From Pedococcus badiiscoriae (lineage in GTDB: Bacteria; Actinomycetota; Actinomycetes; Actinomycetales; Dermatophilaceae): a DNA stretch of 64,000 nt. The notes beneath the pieces are model-generated. The model made no database searches. It was given only the letters and a program-made list of their open reading frames with translations, and was not told the DNA's origin. Numbering within the stretch: the stretch's first letter is position 1; each line of letters opens with the position of its first letter. Below, one piece after another: positions 37,163 to 47,608 of this stretch. The stretch is taken from contig NZ_JACCAB010000001.1 in NCBI RefSeq assembly GCF_013408925.1, positions 1,178,001 to 1,242,000 of the forward strand, written 5' to 3'. The position numbers were made by a program, and so were the translations under genes.

Positions 37163-37249
37163 TCAGGAGAGGGCGATGAGGGCGCCGATCGCGAAACCAG
37201 CTGCTGCGAGCCAGAGCAGAGTCGGGAGTGCCGACCACAGACGGGACAT
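37163..37249 (-). CDS. 28-residue single-membrane-span peptide
   Basis: An ORF of 29 codons starts at an ATG with GGAGAGGTC just upstream; that site overlaps the stop of the Rieske gene. The peptide begins MSRLWSALPTLLWLAAAG and continues as a hydrophobic helix ending in IALS. The position and the strong ribosome-binding site argue that it is a real small subunit of the DUF6529-Rieske operon, as small helices are common in membrane electron-transfer complexes. It is too short for routine gene calling. Confidence 0.65.
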   Translation of the reverse strand: MSRLWSALPTLLWLAAAGFAIGALIALS

Positions 37250-37258
37250 GACCTCTCC

Positions 37259-37708
37259 TCAGGTGGTGGTGTAGACGACGCCGTCGCGGACGACGACGGG
37301 CACCGCTGGCAGGGGACGCGTCGCCGGCCCGGCGATCACCGCGCCGCTGGTGGCGTCGAAACGGCTGCCATGGCAGGGGCACACGATCGCCCCGGCCGCC
37401 ACCGACGACACCGGGCAGCCCTGGTGCGTGCAGATCGCCGAGAATCCGTGGACGTCCTCGCCGGCTCCGCGCGTGAGGACGATCGAGTCGTTGCCGACGA
37501 CCAGCCCTCCTCGGCTGGGCACCTGGTCGAGGCGAGCCAGCTGACGATCGCGGTGAGCGGCGATGGGGCCGTAGGCATTGGCCGCCGTGCCGGGTCGGGT
37601 GACCTCGGACCGCGCGGCTCGCGCGACCACGAAGCCGGCGACCGCAGCAACCCCCGCAACGGCTGCCCCTTGCAGGAGGGAGCGACGCGACAGCGGGGGG
37701 ATCGGCAC
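37259..37708 (-). CDS. Rieske [2Fe-2S] protein, exported or membrane-anchored
   Basis: The 149-residue product has an RR-type signal or anchor (SRRSLLQGAAVAGVAAVAGF), then a Rieske domain with the ligands CTHQGC and CPCHGS. It transfers electrons, probably on the outer face of the membrane. The GTG at 37708 has GAGGAGG nearby. It follows the DUF6529-like membrane protein by 12 bp and precedes a 28-residue membrane peptide, so the three likely form one complex. No cytochrome b or oxygenase gene is adjacent, so the partner is unclear. Confidence 0.9.
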   Translation of the reverse strand: MPIPPLSRRSLLQGAAVAGVAAVAGFVVARAARSEVTRPGTAANAYGPIAAHRDRQLARLDQVPSRGGLVVGNDSIVLTRGAGEDVHGFSAICTHQGCPVSSVAAGAIVCPCHGSRFDATSGAVIAGPATRPLPAVPVVVRDGVVYTTT

Positions 37709-37720
37709 GCAGGCCTCCTC

Positions 37721-38290
37721 TCAGAACAGGGGCAGGCCCGACCGGGTGAAGAACCAGAGAGCGGCGCTCAGCCAGGTCAGCACGAGCGAGCCGAGCACCG
37801 TCCCGCCGAGCACGGGGAGTGCCCAGCCCGGGGCTGTCTGGAGCCGCAGGCCGAGCATCTTCGCGGCATACGCCCCGTAGAAGACGCAGCCGGCGACACC
37901 GTGCAGCAGCACCCGCGGGCTGGAGACCCCGAAGCCCAACGCCCACAGGCAGTGGAAGGCGACCGGGAGGGTGGCCACGAAGGCGATGCTGCCGCTCCAC
38001 CGGTGCAGGGGGGCGACCCAGTCCGGCGCCGCTCCAGCTCCCGGTAGCCGACCCCACATCCACAGCGCGGTGAGCAGCTGCGCGACGAGCAGGGCGACGG
38101 CGAGGGCACCCAGCCAGACCTTCATCTGGAGCATGCCCGAGAAGCCCAAGGTGAGCAGCGGGCGCGCGCTCGGCGTGTGCACCTTGGCGTAGGCACCCAG
38201 GGCGACGCTGACCCCGGCGCCGCCGAGCAGCGCGGCGCTGAAACCACCCCGAGCCAGCACACCTGCGGCTCGGACGTCGTGCGACGCCAT
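37721..38290 (-). CDS. DUF6529-like polytopic membrane protein
   Basis: The 189-residue product has five membrane segments (GFSAALLGGAGVSVALGAYA, GMLQMKVWLGALAVALLV, WSGSIAFVATLPVAFHCLWA, GVAGCVFYGAYAAKMLGLRL, GTVLGSLVLTWLSAALWFF). Conserved-looking histidines in HRWSGS, VAFHCLW and LLHGVAG suit haem b binding as in cytochrome b561-like proteins (inference). It is the first gene of a three-gene cluster with a Rieske protein and a small membrane peptide. Confidence 0.8.
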   Translation of the reverse strand: MASHDVRAAGVLARGGFSAALLGGAGVSVALGAYAKVHTPSARPLLTLGFSGMLQMKVWLGALAVALLVAQLLTALWMWGRLPGAGAAPDWVAPLHRWSGSIAFVATLPVAFHCLWALGFGVSSPRVLLHGVAGCVFYGAYAAKMLGLRLQTAPGWALPVLGGTVLGSLVLTWLSAALWFFTRSGLPLF

Positions 38291-38378
38291 GGCGCCATGG
38301 TCCCACCGACGCGGGGCGGGTCGCTCCGCCAAACGGCGGGGTCGTCTGCGGTCCGACCTCAGCCCTGCGAGCTCAGGG

Positions 38379-38420
38379 GTCGTGGCTCAGCAGTCGTGGC
38401 TCAGCAGTCGTGGCTCGGCG
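38379..38420. repeat. three tandem 14-bp repeats upstream of the DUF6529 operon
   Basis: Two exact copies of GTCGTGGCTCAGCA and one variant (GTCGTGGCTCGGCG) abut. They lie between the helicase 3' end and the operon start at 38290. Confidence 0.85.
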
Positions 38421-38455
38421 GTCCTAGCGCAGACCGCTCCGAGCTCAGCCGTCGG

Positions 38456-40003
38456 TCAGCGTGGTCCGCGGGATCCGCGCCCCGCGGAGAACGCAGCGAT
38501 GCCGCCGCCCGAACGCGAGGTGCCCTGGCTCGACCCACGGCGGGCCGACGAGCTGCGCTGCTGGGAACCGGAGGATCGGCCGCCCTGGCCGCCGCCCTGG
38601 CCGCGCGAGTCCTGCTGGCGCGACGAGGACTCGGAGCGCGAGGACTGCGAGCGCGAGGACTGCGACGAGCCACTGCGACCGCGGCCACCGCCTGCGGAGG
38701 AGCGCCCGGCGCCCCCCTGCTGACGGGGTGCGCCAGAGCCGCCCCGACCGCGCGATCCGTTGCCGTTGGCGGGCTTCTCGACCACCGGAGCCGGCGTGAC
38801 GAGGTCCGCCGCGGGTCCGGTCAGGTCGCCGATGGCTGGGTGGCCGGGGGCGACGTCGACGGCGGTGGGCTTGATGCCGGCCTGACGCATGAGGGTGCGG
38901 GTGTCACCGCGCTCCTCGGGCGTGCTGACGGTGACGACGACGCCCTCGGCGCCGGCCCGGGCCGTGCGCCCGGAACGGTGCAGGTAGGCCTTGTGCTCGG
39001 CCGGGGGGTCGACGTGCACGACCAGGCTGACGCCGTCCACGTGGATGCCGCGAGCCGCGATGTCGGTGGCCACGAGCACCCGGCTGGAGCCGTCGCTGAA
39101 GGCCGCCAGGTTGCGCTGTCGCGCGCTCTGGGACAGGTTGCCGTGCAGGTCGACGGCGGGGATGCCCGAGGCGGTGAGCTGCTTGGCCAGCTTCTTGGCA
39201 GCGTGCTTGGTGCGGGTGAAGGCGAGCGTGCGACCCTGTCCTGCCACGAGCTCACGCACGACGGCCGGTTTGTTGTCGCGCGAGACGTTGAACAGGTGGT
39301 GGGTCATCGCCGGCACCGGGGAGGCCGCGCTGTCGACGCTGTGCGTCACCGGGTTGTGCAGGTAGCGCTTGACCAGCTGGTCGATCGCGTTGTCGAGCGT
39401 CGCCGAGAAGAGCAGTCGCTGGCCGTCGCGCGGGGTGGCGTCGAGCAGCCGCTTCACGGCCGGCAGGAAGCCCAGGTCGGCCATGTGGTCCGCCTCGTCG
39501 AGCACCGTGACCTCGACGTCACCCAGGCGCACGTGGCCCTGGCCGATGAGGTCCTCGAGGCGGCCCGGGGTCGCGATGACGATGTCGACCCCGCGACGCA
39601 GTGCGGCCACCTGCGGGTTCTGCCCCACGCCACCGAAGATGGTCATGGTGCGCAGCTCCAGCGCAGCGGCCAGCGGGGTCATCGTCTCGGCGACCTGGAT
39701 GGCCAGCTCACGGGTCGGGACGAGGACGAGCGCGCGGGGGGTGTGCGGCGCGCGACGTCGCCCTGACGCGGCGAGGGTCGCGATCGTGGGCAGCGAGAAC
39801 GCCACCGTCTTGCCGCTGCCCGTGCGGCCGCGGCCCAGGACGTCACGGCCCGCGAGCGAGTCGGGCAGGGTCGCGGCCTGGATCGGGAACGGCGCGTCGA
39901 TTCCGCGCTCACGCAGGGCTGCGACGACGCGCGGGTGGATGCCGAGGTCGGCGAAGGCGACCCGGGCGGGGGCGTTGTTGGGGGACACAGCGTGGGGGGA
40001 CAC
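38456..40003 (-). CDS. DEAD-box ATP-dependent RNA helicase
   Basis: The 515-residue product unwinds RNA. It has the Q motif region (PFPIQAATLPDSLAGRDV), Walker A GRGRTGSGKTVAF, motif II VLDEADHMADLGF, motif III FSATLDNAI and motif VI HRSGRTARAG. The last 130 residues are an Arg/Gly/Ser/Gln-rich disordered tail, typical of cold-shock and ribosome-assembly helicases. GTG at 40003 is chosen; the codons after it form a short GTGTCCCCC repeat, so an alternative GTG five codons later is possible. A 177-bp leader precedes it. Confidence 0.93.
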   Translation of the reverse strand: MSPHAVSPNNAPARVAFADLGIHPRVVAALRERGIDAPFPIQAATLPDSLAGRDVLGRGRTGSGKTVAFSLPTIATLAASGRRRAPHTPRALVLVPTRELAIQVAETMTPLAAALELRTMTIFGGVGQNPQVAALRRGVDIVIATPGRLEDLIGQGHVRLGDVEVTVLDEADHMADLGFLPAVKRLLDATPRDGQRLLFSATLDNAIDQLVKRYLHNPVTHSVDSAASPVPAMTHHLFNVSRDNKPAVVRELVAGQGRTLAFTRTKHAAKKLAKQLTASGIPAVDLHGNLSQSARQRNLAAFSDGSSRVLVATDIAARGIHVDGVSLVVHVDPPAEHKAYLHRSGRTARAGAEGVVVTVSTPEERGDTRTLMRQAGIKPTAVDVAPGHPAIGDLTGPAADLVTPAPVVEKPANGNGSRGRGGSGAPRQQGGAGRSSAGGGRGRSGSSQSSRSQSSRSESSSRQQDSRGQGGGQGGRSSGSQQRSSSARRGSSQGTSRSGGGIAAFSAGRGSRGPR

Positions 40004-40180
40004 AGAGGACTCTCATCAGCAGTAGGGAGTGGCCGAAGATGCTGGACCACTCACGAATCCTGTGAGCTGACGGCGCCAACCATGAGTTGGGGCGCGGAGC
40101 AGACGACCTTGGGTGCACGACGGTGCGCACGCAGTGGTTGCAACCCTATCGGGAGGCGCGTTCATTCCCGAATCGGCAGG
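40004..40180 (-). promoter_or_regulatory. 177-bp leader upstream of the DEAD-box helicase
   Basis: This gap between the ppsA stop and the helicase start has no ORF I can support. Long 5' leaders often carry autoregulation in DEAD-box helicase genes; no specific structure was established here. Confidence 0.3.
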
Positions 40181-42565
<2,385 letters not shown>

Positions 42566-42624
42566 GGCGATCCTTTCGACAAGCGGCGCGGGCCGCACGG
42601 GCGTTGCTGTTCGAGATTGTTGCC

Positions 42625-43464
42625 TCAACCGAGGTTGTCGAGGCGGCTGGTCTGCATGATGACCGCGGCCATCTCCTCGACCGACATCGAAGCGGAGTTG
42701 ATCGCGGGGATGCGATGCGCACGATAGAGCGCCTCGGCCCGGCGCAGCTCGAAGCTGCACTGGGCGAGACTGGCATACGTCGATCCCGGCCGGCGCTCCC
42801 CCCTCACCTGGCTGAGTCGCGCCGGGGTGGAGAGCAGCCCGTAGCAGCGGTCGACCAGGCCCTGGATGGGACGGGGGAGGCCGCCGGCGGCGAAGTCCTC
42901 GTCGACCAGGGGGTAGTTCGCCACCTTGAGTCCGTGCTGGAGGGCGAGGTACATCGAGGTCGGGGTCTTGCCGCACCGCGACGGCGCCACGAGGATCAGG
43001 TCCGCCTGCTCGAGGTTGCGCAGGCTCGCCCCGTCGTCGTGCTCCATGGCGAACTCGATCGCCTTCATCCGGGCGTCGTAGCGTCCCTTGTCACCGACGC
43101 CGTGCAGGGCCCCGACCCCGTGGGTGGCGTTGACGTGCAGCACCCGCTCCACGGTGTCGAGGTGGGAGCCGAACAGGTCGATGAAGGCGCACTGCGTCTT
43201 CTGGAGCTCGGCGCGGATGTCCTCGTCCGAGACGGTGGAGAACACCAGGGGCACCACCGAGTCCGTCACGGCTGCGTCGAGCTCGGCGACGACCGCCTGG
43301 GCCTGCTGCACGGTCGTGACGAACGGGATCTTGCGCCGCGTGAAGGAGACCGAGGGGAACTGCTGCAGCATCATGTTGCCGAGCGTCTCGGCCGAGATCC
43401 CCGTGCCGCCAGCGACGAAGAACACCGGGGTGGGGGCGGCTGGCTCGTCGGACTCCGGGATCAC
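42625..43464 (-). CDS. ppsR: PEP synthase regulatory protein (bifunctional kinase/pyrophosphorylase, DUF299)
   Basis: The 279-residue product controls PEP synthase by phosphorylating a threonine beside the catalytic histidine and reversing it with phosphate. The family features are [20 protein letters not shown] at the start, the P-loop [16 protein letters not shown], and [18 protein letters not shown]. Canonical members read SRxGKTPxS; here the x is Cys. GTG at 43464 is chosen for the family length. It lies directly upstream of ppsA, in the same direction, as expected. Confidence 0.93.
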   Translation of the reverse strand: MIPESDEPAAPTPVFFVAGGTGISAETLGNMMLQQFPSVSFTRRKIPFVTTVQQAQAVVAELDAAVTDSVVPLVFSTVSDEDIRAELQKTQCAFIDLFGSHLDTVERVLHVNATHGVGALHGVGDKGRYDARMKAIEFAMEHDDGASLRNLEQADLILVAPSRCGKTPTSMYLALQHGLKVANYPLVDEDFAAGGLPRPIQGLVDRCYGLLSTPARLSQVRGERRPGSTYASLAQCSFELRRAEALYRAHRIPAINSASMSVEEMAAVIMQTSRLDNLG

Positions 43465-43526
43465 GCCCCCACCGTTCCACGACGAGCACGGTTTTGCCCA
43501 GCAGCGGACTGCCCCCGCCGCCTCAC

Positions 43527-44144
43527 CTACGACCCGGAGACCGGCTCGACGACTGGCTCCCCGAACACCGTCCGCACGCCTGGCAGGCGGCGCACCCAGG
43601 CGGTCAGGGCGGTCAGCGGCACGCGCAGGACGAGCCACCCGACGACCGCGACGAGCGCTCCGAAGGCGAGACCGCCCAGGACGTCCCAGGGGTAGTGCGC
43701 GGCGATGTACACCCGCGCGAACGCCATCAACAGCGCCGCGGCGACCGCGACGGCGCCGAGGCGGCGGTGCGCCAGCAGGAGCCCCGCGGCGACGGCGCCA
43801 GCCATCACAGCGTGGTCGGAGGGGAAGGAGAAGTCGGTGGTCACGTCGGCCAGGCGAAGGATCCCGGGGTGGGTGGCGTACGGACGCCGTTCAGCGAAGA
43901 CGTGCCCCAGCGGCTGGTTCAGGGCCAGACCCAGCAGCATCGCCAGCGCCGCCCATCCGGTGGCGGCCAGCGCGCGCGACGACCGGTGCCGGGCCGCCAC
44001 CAGAGCGAGCAGCAGCAGCAGTCCGAACAGGACCACGCCGTACTTGGCGTACGCGAGCAGGGGGCCGTGCAGGGCCGGAGTGTGGCGGGCGAAGGAGTTG
44101 ATGGACAGCAGGAGCTGGTCATCGAGGTGGCGGAGCTGGTTCAC
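43527..44144 (-). CDS. PAP2 phosphatase, undecaprenyl-diphosphatase (BcrC)-like
   Basis: The 205-residue membrane protein has about five hydrophobic segments. The PAP2 motifs are FAERRPY, FSFPSDHAVMAGAVAAG and FARVYIAAHYPWDVLGGL. PSDH rather than PSGH is typical of BcrC-type undecaprenyl pyrophosphate phosphatases, which recycle the lipid carrier. The GTG overlaps the stop of the upstream PAP2 gene (GTGA). The pair may act together in lipid-carrier turnover (inference). Confidence 0.88.
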   Translation of the reverse strand: MNQLRHLDDQLLLSINSFARHTPALHGPLLAYAKYGVVLFGLLLLLALVAARHRSSRALAATGWAALAMLLGLALNQPLGHVFAERRPYATHPGILRLADVTTDFSFPSDHAVMAGAVAAGLLLAHRRLGAVAVAAALLMAFARVYIAAHYPWDVLGGLAFGALVAVVGWLVLRVPLTALTAWVRRLPGVRTVFGEPVVEPVSGS

Positions 44145-44911
44145 GAGGTGAGACTTCCTGGTTCGGTGGAGGGATCGGACCGGCGCTCCGGGTCAGGGAC
44201 GGTCGCGCCTTCTGGTGGGGCGGACGCCTTGGCGCGCCGCCATACGTGGAAGACCGACGCCATGACCGCGACCCAGGCCAGCCCGAGAAGGTAGGCGGCC
44301 AGGACGTCGGAGATGTAGTGGGCTGCGAGGGCGACGCGCGAGAACCCGATGGCGAGCACCATGAACACCGCGACGGCGACCACGACCCGGCGCCAGGCGC
44401 CGTGCAGGTACGGCAGCACGACGAGAAGGAGGACGCCGTAGCCGACGATGGCCGCTTGGGCGTGGCCGCTGGGGAAGCTCTTGCCGGGCTCGTGCAGCAG
44501 GGGGTGGGCCACGACCGGGCGTGCGCGGTTGGTGGCGGTCTTGACGAAGCCGTTGATCAGGGAGGAGCCCAGGTTCGTGATGATGACGAACAGGGCCAGG
44601 CGGATCTGCCTGCGCCAGAGCAGAGCCGCGGCGAGGACGACGGTGACCACCTGCCAGGCCAGGGCCGACCCGGAGTTGCTGGCGATCCGCATGAGCGTGA
44701 CGAAGAACGGGTGGGTCAGGGCGTAGCTGTGCAGGCCGTCCCGGGCGCCGTTGTCGGCCCTCAGCAACGGCGCAAAGTGCGACTCGACGAACAGGAGCAG
44801 CAGGGTGAACGGCACCGCCGCAATGGCAACCGCGACCGTCCCCAAGGCCACGCGGGCCCCCAGCTGGCGTTTGGAGGACCACGAGGTGCCAAGCCAGCCC
44901 AGCCGGATCAC
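44141..44911 (-). CDS. PAP2-superfamily membrane phosphatase
   Basis: The 256-residue product has about six membrane segments and complete PAP2 motifs: KTATNRARP, SFPSGHAQAAIVGYGVLL and GFSRVALAAHYISDVL. It dephosphorylates a lipid phosphate or pyrophosphate at the membrane. The GTG at 44911 is preferred because it overlaps the stop of a small upstream ORF (GTGA) and has AGGAAG upstream; a GTG at 44941 is the alternative. It is coupled to the second PAP2 gene downstream. Confidence 0.85.
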   Translation of the reverse strand: MIRLGWLGTSWSSKRQLGARVALGTVAVAIAAVPFTLLLLFVESHFAPLLRADNGARDGLHSYALTHPFFVTLMRIASNSGSALAWQVVTVVLAAALLWRRQIRLALFVIITNLGSSLINGFVKTATNRARPVVAHPLLHEPGKSFPSGHAQAAIVGYGVLLLVVLPYLHGAWRRVVVAVAVFMVLAIGFSRVALAAHYISDVLAAYLLGLAWVAVMASVFHVWRRAKASAPPEGATVPDPERRSDPSTEPGSLTS

Positions 44912-44988
44912 AGGGCTTCCTGCTGGACGAGGCTGAGGCACGGTGGCTGCCCCAGCATGGCCGGAGGAACAACGGGCAACATCGACAT
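44908..44988 (-). CDS. 26-residue upstream ORF coupled to the PAP2 gene
   Basis: The ATG at 44988 has GGGAGGTC just upstream, a strong ribosome-binding site. The peptide starts MSMLPVVPPAMLGQPP and its TGA overlaps the GTG of the PAP2 gene. This is the layout of a leader peptide that feeds ribosomes into the downstream gene. The peptide itself has no recognisable domain. Expression is inferred. Confidence 0.5.
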   Translation of the reverse strand: MSMLPVVPPAMLGQPPCLSLVQQEAL

Positions 44989-45022
44989 GACCTCCCTAGG
45001 ACGGGCTTCTGCGTGAAGCTCT

Positions 45023-45051
45023 TTCGTACTCGTCGTACTACCGAGTACGAA
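45023..45051. promoter_or_regulatory. inverted-repeat operator upstream of the PAP2 operon
   Basis: Arms TTCGTACTC and GAGTACGAA are exact complements around an 11-nt centre that holds another CGTACT. On the minus strand a TATCCT at 45051-45056 could be the -10, so a bound regulator would cover the transcription start. Confidence 0.5.
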
Positions 45052-45232
45052 GGATAGTGAGGTATCCGAGCACGACGAGGCGACCTTTCACCAGCTGCTT
45101 GCCGGTCACGACTGGGAAGAGGTCGTCGTCGCGAGCCCGCCGTCTCCATGACACCTGTCATTGACCATTTGTCCTGGTTGGCCGAAACTCTGCACAGCCG
45201 GAGGTGGTCCGGCGTGAGTTCGGGGGTTGCTC

Positions 45233-47551
45233 ATGTCGGTCAACAGGGGTCCCGCGCGCACCGGTGCCCGCGGCGCGGCGGCCTGGGGTCGCCGCGTTGC
45301 GGCGCTCGCCGTGGGCGCGCTGGCGGTCTTCCCGGTCGCTGCTGGCGCAAGTGTCGCCGCGGCGGCCGACCCGATGGGTCCGGTGCTGACGTCGGTGAGC
45401 GTCGACCCCGCGTCGCTCGGCCCGGACCAGGTCGGGCAGCTTCACTACACGGCCACCTCGGCTGACCCGCTTGCCCGGGTGAGCGTCAGGTACCAGAACT
45501 CGCCGGCGTTCCCGTTCACCTCCGACCCTGCTGCGACGCCGCCGCTGGATGGAACCATTCCCGTGTCCTTTCCGCAGGGCGCCCACAACGGGACGGTCGG
45601 TGTGGCGATGGTGGCACTCACCGACACGGCGGGCCGGACGTCGACGTGGGCCGCCAACGGCTCCGTGTCGTACGCGGGTGGGGCGTCCGGGCCGACGACG
45701 GCCTCGGTGTCCTTCGCGGCCGCAGCGGTGACGTTGGCCGGCTTCACGGAGGACGTGCAGCCGCCGGTGCTCACCGCGGTGAGGGTGGCCGGTCCTGCCG
45801 CCCTGACGGTCGGGGACACCTTGACCGTCCACTACGACGCCACCGACGCCAGCCTCCTGTCGAGGACGTCGGTGGCCTTGTACAACCAGTTGGCGAACAG
45901 CACCCGCGTCATCCGGCTCACCGCCCCGGACGCACCCGCCAGCGGCAACTGGACCGCCCCCATCGACAACTCCTGGGCGAACGGGGCGTGGCACGTCCAG
46001 ACGGTTGCCCTGACGGACCGGTACAACCAGTCCGCTGTGTACAACGCGACCGGGACGGGCACGTACACCCCGGGCGGCGCCTTCAACCACACCGTCGACT
46101 TCTCCGGTGCGACGTTCAGCCTGTCAGGGTCGAGCGCCGACTACGAGCCGCCCGTCATCACCGCCATCGGCCCGGCACCCAAGCTCGCCGCAATGAACGG
46201 CACCCTGTCCATCCCGTTCACCGCCACCGACGCGAGCGGTGTCGTCGGCTACCTGGGCGTGCGCCTGACCAGCTCCTCCGGCCGCCAGTTCCTCCTGCAG
46301 GGATCCGACCTGCCCCTCAACGGCACCGTCACCGGCACCGTGACACCCACGCCCACGCCGGACTACGGCCCATTCACCGTGACGGACGTGTGGGTGCAGG
46401 ACCGGGCAGGGGTCGAGCGGCACTACTACGCCAACGGGACCCAGACGGTCAACGGCGTCGCCGTCGACAACCACAGCCTCAACCTTGGCGCGCTCACCAC
46501 CACCGTCACGGACCCGCCGATCATGCACTCGGCCACCATCGTCCCCGGCGAAGGGGCCGTCACGGTTCGCTGGCTCCCGCCCTACGCCTGGGACACCAAG
46601 ACCACTGGCTTCGTGGTCACGGTGCCCCAGCTGGGCAGGACCATCACGGCGGCCCCGTCCGCACGATCGGTCACCATCACCGGGCTGACCACCATGAAGC
46701 CGTACACCGTGTCCGTCCAGGCGAACAGCACCATCGGGCTCGGTCGCGCAGTGACCGCGACGGTGGTGCCTCGCATCCACGGCCAACGCATCATCTCCGC
46801 CGGCCGATGGGACGCGGACACGTGCACCGACCTGGTCACCTTAAGCCCCACAGGGGTGGCCTACCTCTACCGGGGGAACTGTCGCGGAGGGTTCACGGGA
46901 GGACCAACGGTCATCGGGCGAGGGCTCCAGGACGAGCGGATCCTCATACCCCACGCCACCCCGGTCCCCTACAGCGGCGAGAACCTGTTCTGGTCCGTGA
47001 ACTACGACGGCACCTTCCGGGAGCACGCCCACACCACCATGGGTCGCACAGACCTGGACTTCACGTCCGCGATCGCGACCGGCTGGACAGGGATCGCCAC
47101 GGCGTTCTCCCCCGGAGACTGGTCCGGCGACGGGGAGCCTGACGTCATGGGCATCACGGACAACGGCGACCTGTACTCCTACCGGCACACCAACCAGGAC
47201 ACCCTCGCCACCGGCGTGCGCCTGGGCGGCGGATGGGGCAGCTACCGGCAGGTCCTCGGCGCCGGAGACCAGAACGGCGACCACCATGCCGACATCCTCG
47301 GACTACGACCCGACGGCACCCTGTGGCTGTACCCCGGCAACGGGCGCGGCGGCTTCGCCCGCAGCGGGTACCAGGTCGCGTCGGGGTTCGCCGGCGCACG
47401 CACCATGCTCGCGACCGACTGGAACAACGACGGCCGCCCCGACCTGCTCGCCGTGGACTCCCACGGCTACCTGCGCTTCTACAGCGGCAACGGCCACGCC
47501 AGCTTCATCTACCGCGGAGTCATCGGCACAGGCTGGGCCGGATACCTGTAA
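45233..47551 (+). CDS. large secreted protein with Ig-like, FN3 and FG-GAP/VCBS repeats
   Basis: The 772-residue product has a signal peptide (VAALAVGALAVFPVAAG, cleavage near AAAADP). Three Ig-like blocks separated by EPPVxT-type strands follow, then an FN3 domain (about 430-515, GLTTMKPYTVSVQANS), and about four FG-GAP/VCBS repeats (GDWSGDGEPDVMGI, GDQNGDHHADILGL, TDWNNDGRPDLLAVD), which bind calcium and form a propeller. No catalytic domain is seen. It is likely a cell-surface or matrix adhesion protein. All of its DNA lacks the CGGCATAC octamer found elsewhere. Confidence 0.88.
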   Translation: MSVNRGPARTGARGAAAWGRRVAALAVGALAVFPVAAGASVAAAADPMGPVLTSVSVDPASLGPDQVGQLHYTATSADPLARVSVRYQNSPAFPFTSDPAATPPLDGTIPVSFPQGAHNGTVGVAMVALTDTAGRTSTWAANGSVSYAGGASGPTTASVSFAAAAVTLAGFTEDVQPPVLTAVRVAGPAALTVGDTLTVHYDATDASLLSRTSVALYNQLANSTRVIRLTAPDAPASGNWTAPIDNSWANGAWHVQTVALTDRYNQSAVYNATGTGTYTPGGAFNHTVDFSGATFSLSGSSADYEPPVITAIGPAPKLAAMNGTLSIPFTATDASGVVGYLGVRLTSSSGRQFLLQGSDLPLNGTVTGTVTPTPTPDYGPFTVTDVWVQDRAGVERHYYANGTQTVNGVAVDNHSLNLGALTTTVTDPPIMHSATIVPGEGAVTVRWLPPYAWDTKTTGFVVTVPQLGRTITAAPSARSVTITGLTTMKPYTVSVQANSTIGLGRAVTATVVPRIHGQRIISAGRWDADTCTDLVTLSPTGVAYLYRGNCRGGFTGGPTVIGRGLQDERILIPHATPVPYSGENLFWSVNYDGTFREHAHTTMGRTDLDFTSAIATGWTGIATAFSPGDWSGDGEPDVMGITDNGDLYSYRHTNQDTLATGVRLGGGWGSYRQVLGAGDQNGDHHADILGLRPDGTLWLYPGNGRGGFARSGYQVASGFAGARTMLATDWNNDGRPDLLAVDSHGYLRFYSGNGHASFIYRGVIGTGWAGYL

Positions 47552-47608
47552 CCCCCACCCCGGTCGGCGCGCGGCGCAGCCGCCCATGACCAGTGCTTGG
47601 ATTGGCCC

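Noticed and set aside
35250..38306. A 1018-codon open frame on the minus strand opposite the GH15 gene
   Set aside because: It runs antisense to a clear GH15 protein and has no recognisable motifs. Long antisense frames are expected at this GC content.
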